Shown here in pieces: positions 5,531-6,601 of a DNA stretch of 6,601 bases. The notes beneath the pieces were generated by a model. It was not told where the DNA came from. It ran no database searches and worked only from the letters and a program-made list of their open reading frames with translations. The stretch is taken from NCBI GenBank assembly GCA_036012565.1, contig DASCPP010000062.1:1-6601 (forward strand). The letters run 5' to 3'. Positions within the stretch are counted from its first letter, which is position 1. Each line of letters begins with the position of its first letter. The translations under genes and the position numbers were made by a program. The stretch comes from DUAL01 sp036012565. GTDB lineage: Bacteria; Bacteroidota; Bacteroidia; Flavobacteriales; BACL11.

Positions 5531-6601
5531 ATGCATCTTGAAAACTTTATTTTTAGTTTTATTTTAATTTTTGCACTTAGTCTATTTTCCTTTAATCTTT
5601 GGAAAATAGTACGTAATATTCGTTTAGGAAAATCAAAAAATCGTTTTGATCAACCATTAAAACGCACAAAGATATTATTAAAGATAGCTTTTGGACAAAC
5701 TAAGTTATTTGCTCGCCCATTCTCAGGCATTTTACATGCACTAGTTTATTGGGGATTTTTGGTAATTACCATTGGTACTTTGGAAATGATGATGGATGGT
5801 ATTTTTGGTTTTGAGAGGTTTTTCGGGGAATTGGGTAGTTTTTATAATTTGGTTACAGCATCAGGGGATGTAATGGCAGTTTTGGTCCTTGTTTCCTGTC
5901 TTATTTTTATGTTCAGAAGAATCTTTATGAAGATTAAAAGATTCTCTGGAAAAGAGATGAAGAAATCTTCTTCAATAGATGCAATAATTGCTTTAGTAAT
6001 AATTGTTTTTTTGATGGTTTCCTTACTTACAATGAATATTGGCTACATTGGTATTCATCCTCAGGATTATTATGGCACATTCCCCGTAAGTAACTTCTTA
6101 CTTTCCTATTTTACTAATTGGAATTTGCATTTATTTCATGAAATTAGTTGGTGGACACATATTTTACTGGTGCTTATTTTTCTTAATGAGTTACCTTATT
6201 CTAAGCATTTTCATGTGGTTATGTCAATACCGAATGTATATTTCTCGAATATTGAAAAGTTGGGCAAGATGGAAAATTTATCTTCTGTTACTAAAGAAGT
6301 TAGCCTTATGATGGATCCTAATGCTGATCCTTATGCAACACCACCTTCTGATATTACTCCGCCAGAATCTTTTGGAGCTAAGGATGTAACTGATTTAAAT
6401 TGGGTGCAATTAATGAATGCATATTCTTGTACTGAGTGCGGTAGATGCACATCAGAATGTCCAGCTAATCAGACTGGTAAATTGTTATCTCCAAGAAAGA
6501 TTATGATGAATACGCGTGAAAGGTTAAAAGAAGTTGGAAGAAATATTGATAGAAATGGTAAAGATTATTCGGATAATAAATCTTTACTAAATGATTATAT
6601 C
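5531..6601 (+). CDS. Membrane-bound (Fe-S)-binding oxidoreductase, heterodisulfide reductase/NarI-like, 3' end outside window
   Basis: The frame is open from ATG 5531 to the window end: 357 residues, no stop. The N-terminal half is a membrane domain with about five hydrophobic segments (about 5-24, 66-86, 111-129, 149-170, 207-220). Histidines at helix ends (His69, His204, His210, and His226/His228 after the last helix) are candidate b-type heme ligands, as in NarI/HdrE-like subunits. After a linker (about 240-290) comes a ferredoxin-type motif CTECGRCTSECP with Cys300, Cys303, Cys306 and Cys310, which should bind a 4Fe-4S cluster. A second such motif would be expected past the window end, as in HdrC-like dicluster proteins. 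The design suggests electron transfer between membrane quinone and a soluble partner on the side facing the Fe-S domain; the physiological donor and acceptor are unknown. It starts 11 bases after the mce stop, with GGAATAAG just upstream as a weak ribosome-binding candidate, so it is probably in the amidase-mce operon. Confidence 0.85.
   Translation, partial: MHLENFIFSFILIFALSLFSFNLWKIVRNIRLGKSKNRFDQPLKRTKILLKIAFGQTKLFARPFSGILHALVYWGFLVITIGTLEMMMDGIFGFERFFGELGSFYNLVTASGDVMAVLVLVSCLIFMFRRIFMKIKRFSGKEMKKSSSIDAIIALVIIVFLMVSLLTMNIGYIGIHPQDYYGTFPVSNFLLSYFTNWNLHLFHEISWWTHILLVLIFLNELPYSKHFHVVMSIPNVYFSNIEKLGKMENLSSVTKEVSLMMDPNADPYATPPSDITPPESFGAKDVTDLNWVQLMNAYSCTECGRCTSECPANQTGKLLSPRKIMMNTRERLKEVGRNIDRNGKDYSDNKSLLNDYI

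Overview
The window looks like ordinary chromosome from a member of the Bacteroidota, probably a low-GC flavobacterium-like lineage. The evidence is the strong A+T bias, the Bacteroidota-type LptD with its characteristic C-terminal block, signal peptides that end just before a Gln, almost no Shine-Dalgarno sequences, and an exact match to the Bacteroidota promoter -7 element (TAnnTTTG). Genus cannot be assigned from this sequence alone. Six protein-coding genes fill nearly all of it. I see no RNA genes, mobile elements, CRISPR arrays or sizeable repeats, and no gap longer than about 11 bases between genes.

Left part (1-765, + strand): the 3' end of a GDP-L-fucose synthase gene (fcl; nucleotide sugar for surface polysaccharide), followed after 3 bases by a complete glutamine amidotransferase gene of the PabA/TrpG family (folate or tryptophan precursor). 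Middle (772-3282, - strand): an 836-aa LptD-type outer-membrane LPS assembly protein, tail-to-tail with pabA at a distance of 6 bases. Right part (3292-6601, + strand): a gene run starting 9 bases from the lptD start and transcribed away from it. It encodes a secreted zinc N-acetylmuramoyl-L-alanine amidase with a C-terminal SPOR-like domain, a membrane-anchored MCE/MlaD-type lipid-transfer protein, and the first 357 residues of a membrane-bound iron-sulfur oxidoreductase related to heterodisulfide reductase, which runs off the window end.

Four of the six genes (fcl, lptD, amidase, mce) act in building or maintaining the cell envelope: LPS sugars, LPS insertion, peptidoglycan remodelling and lipid traffic. 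The Fe-S protein is the functional odd one out, although its spacing says it is co-transcribed. No obviously new system is present. The most interesting points are the two-cysteine arrangement of the LptD, the compact divergent lptD/amidase start region where promoters must lie inside the opposing genes, and the coupling of a redox protein to envelope genes.
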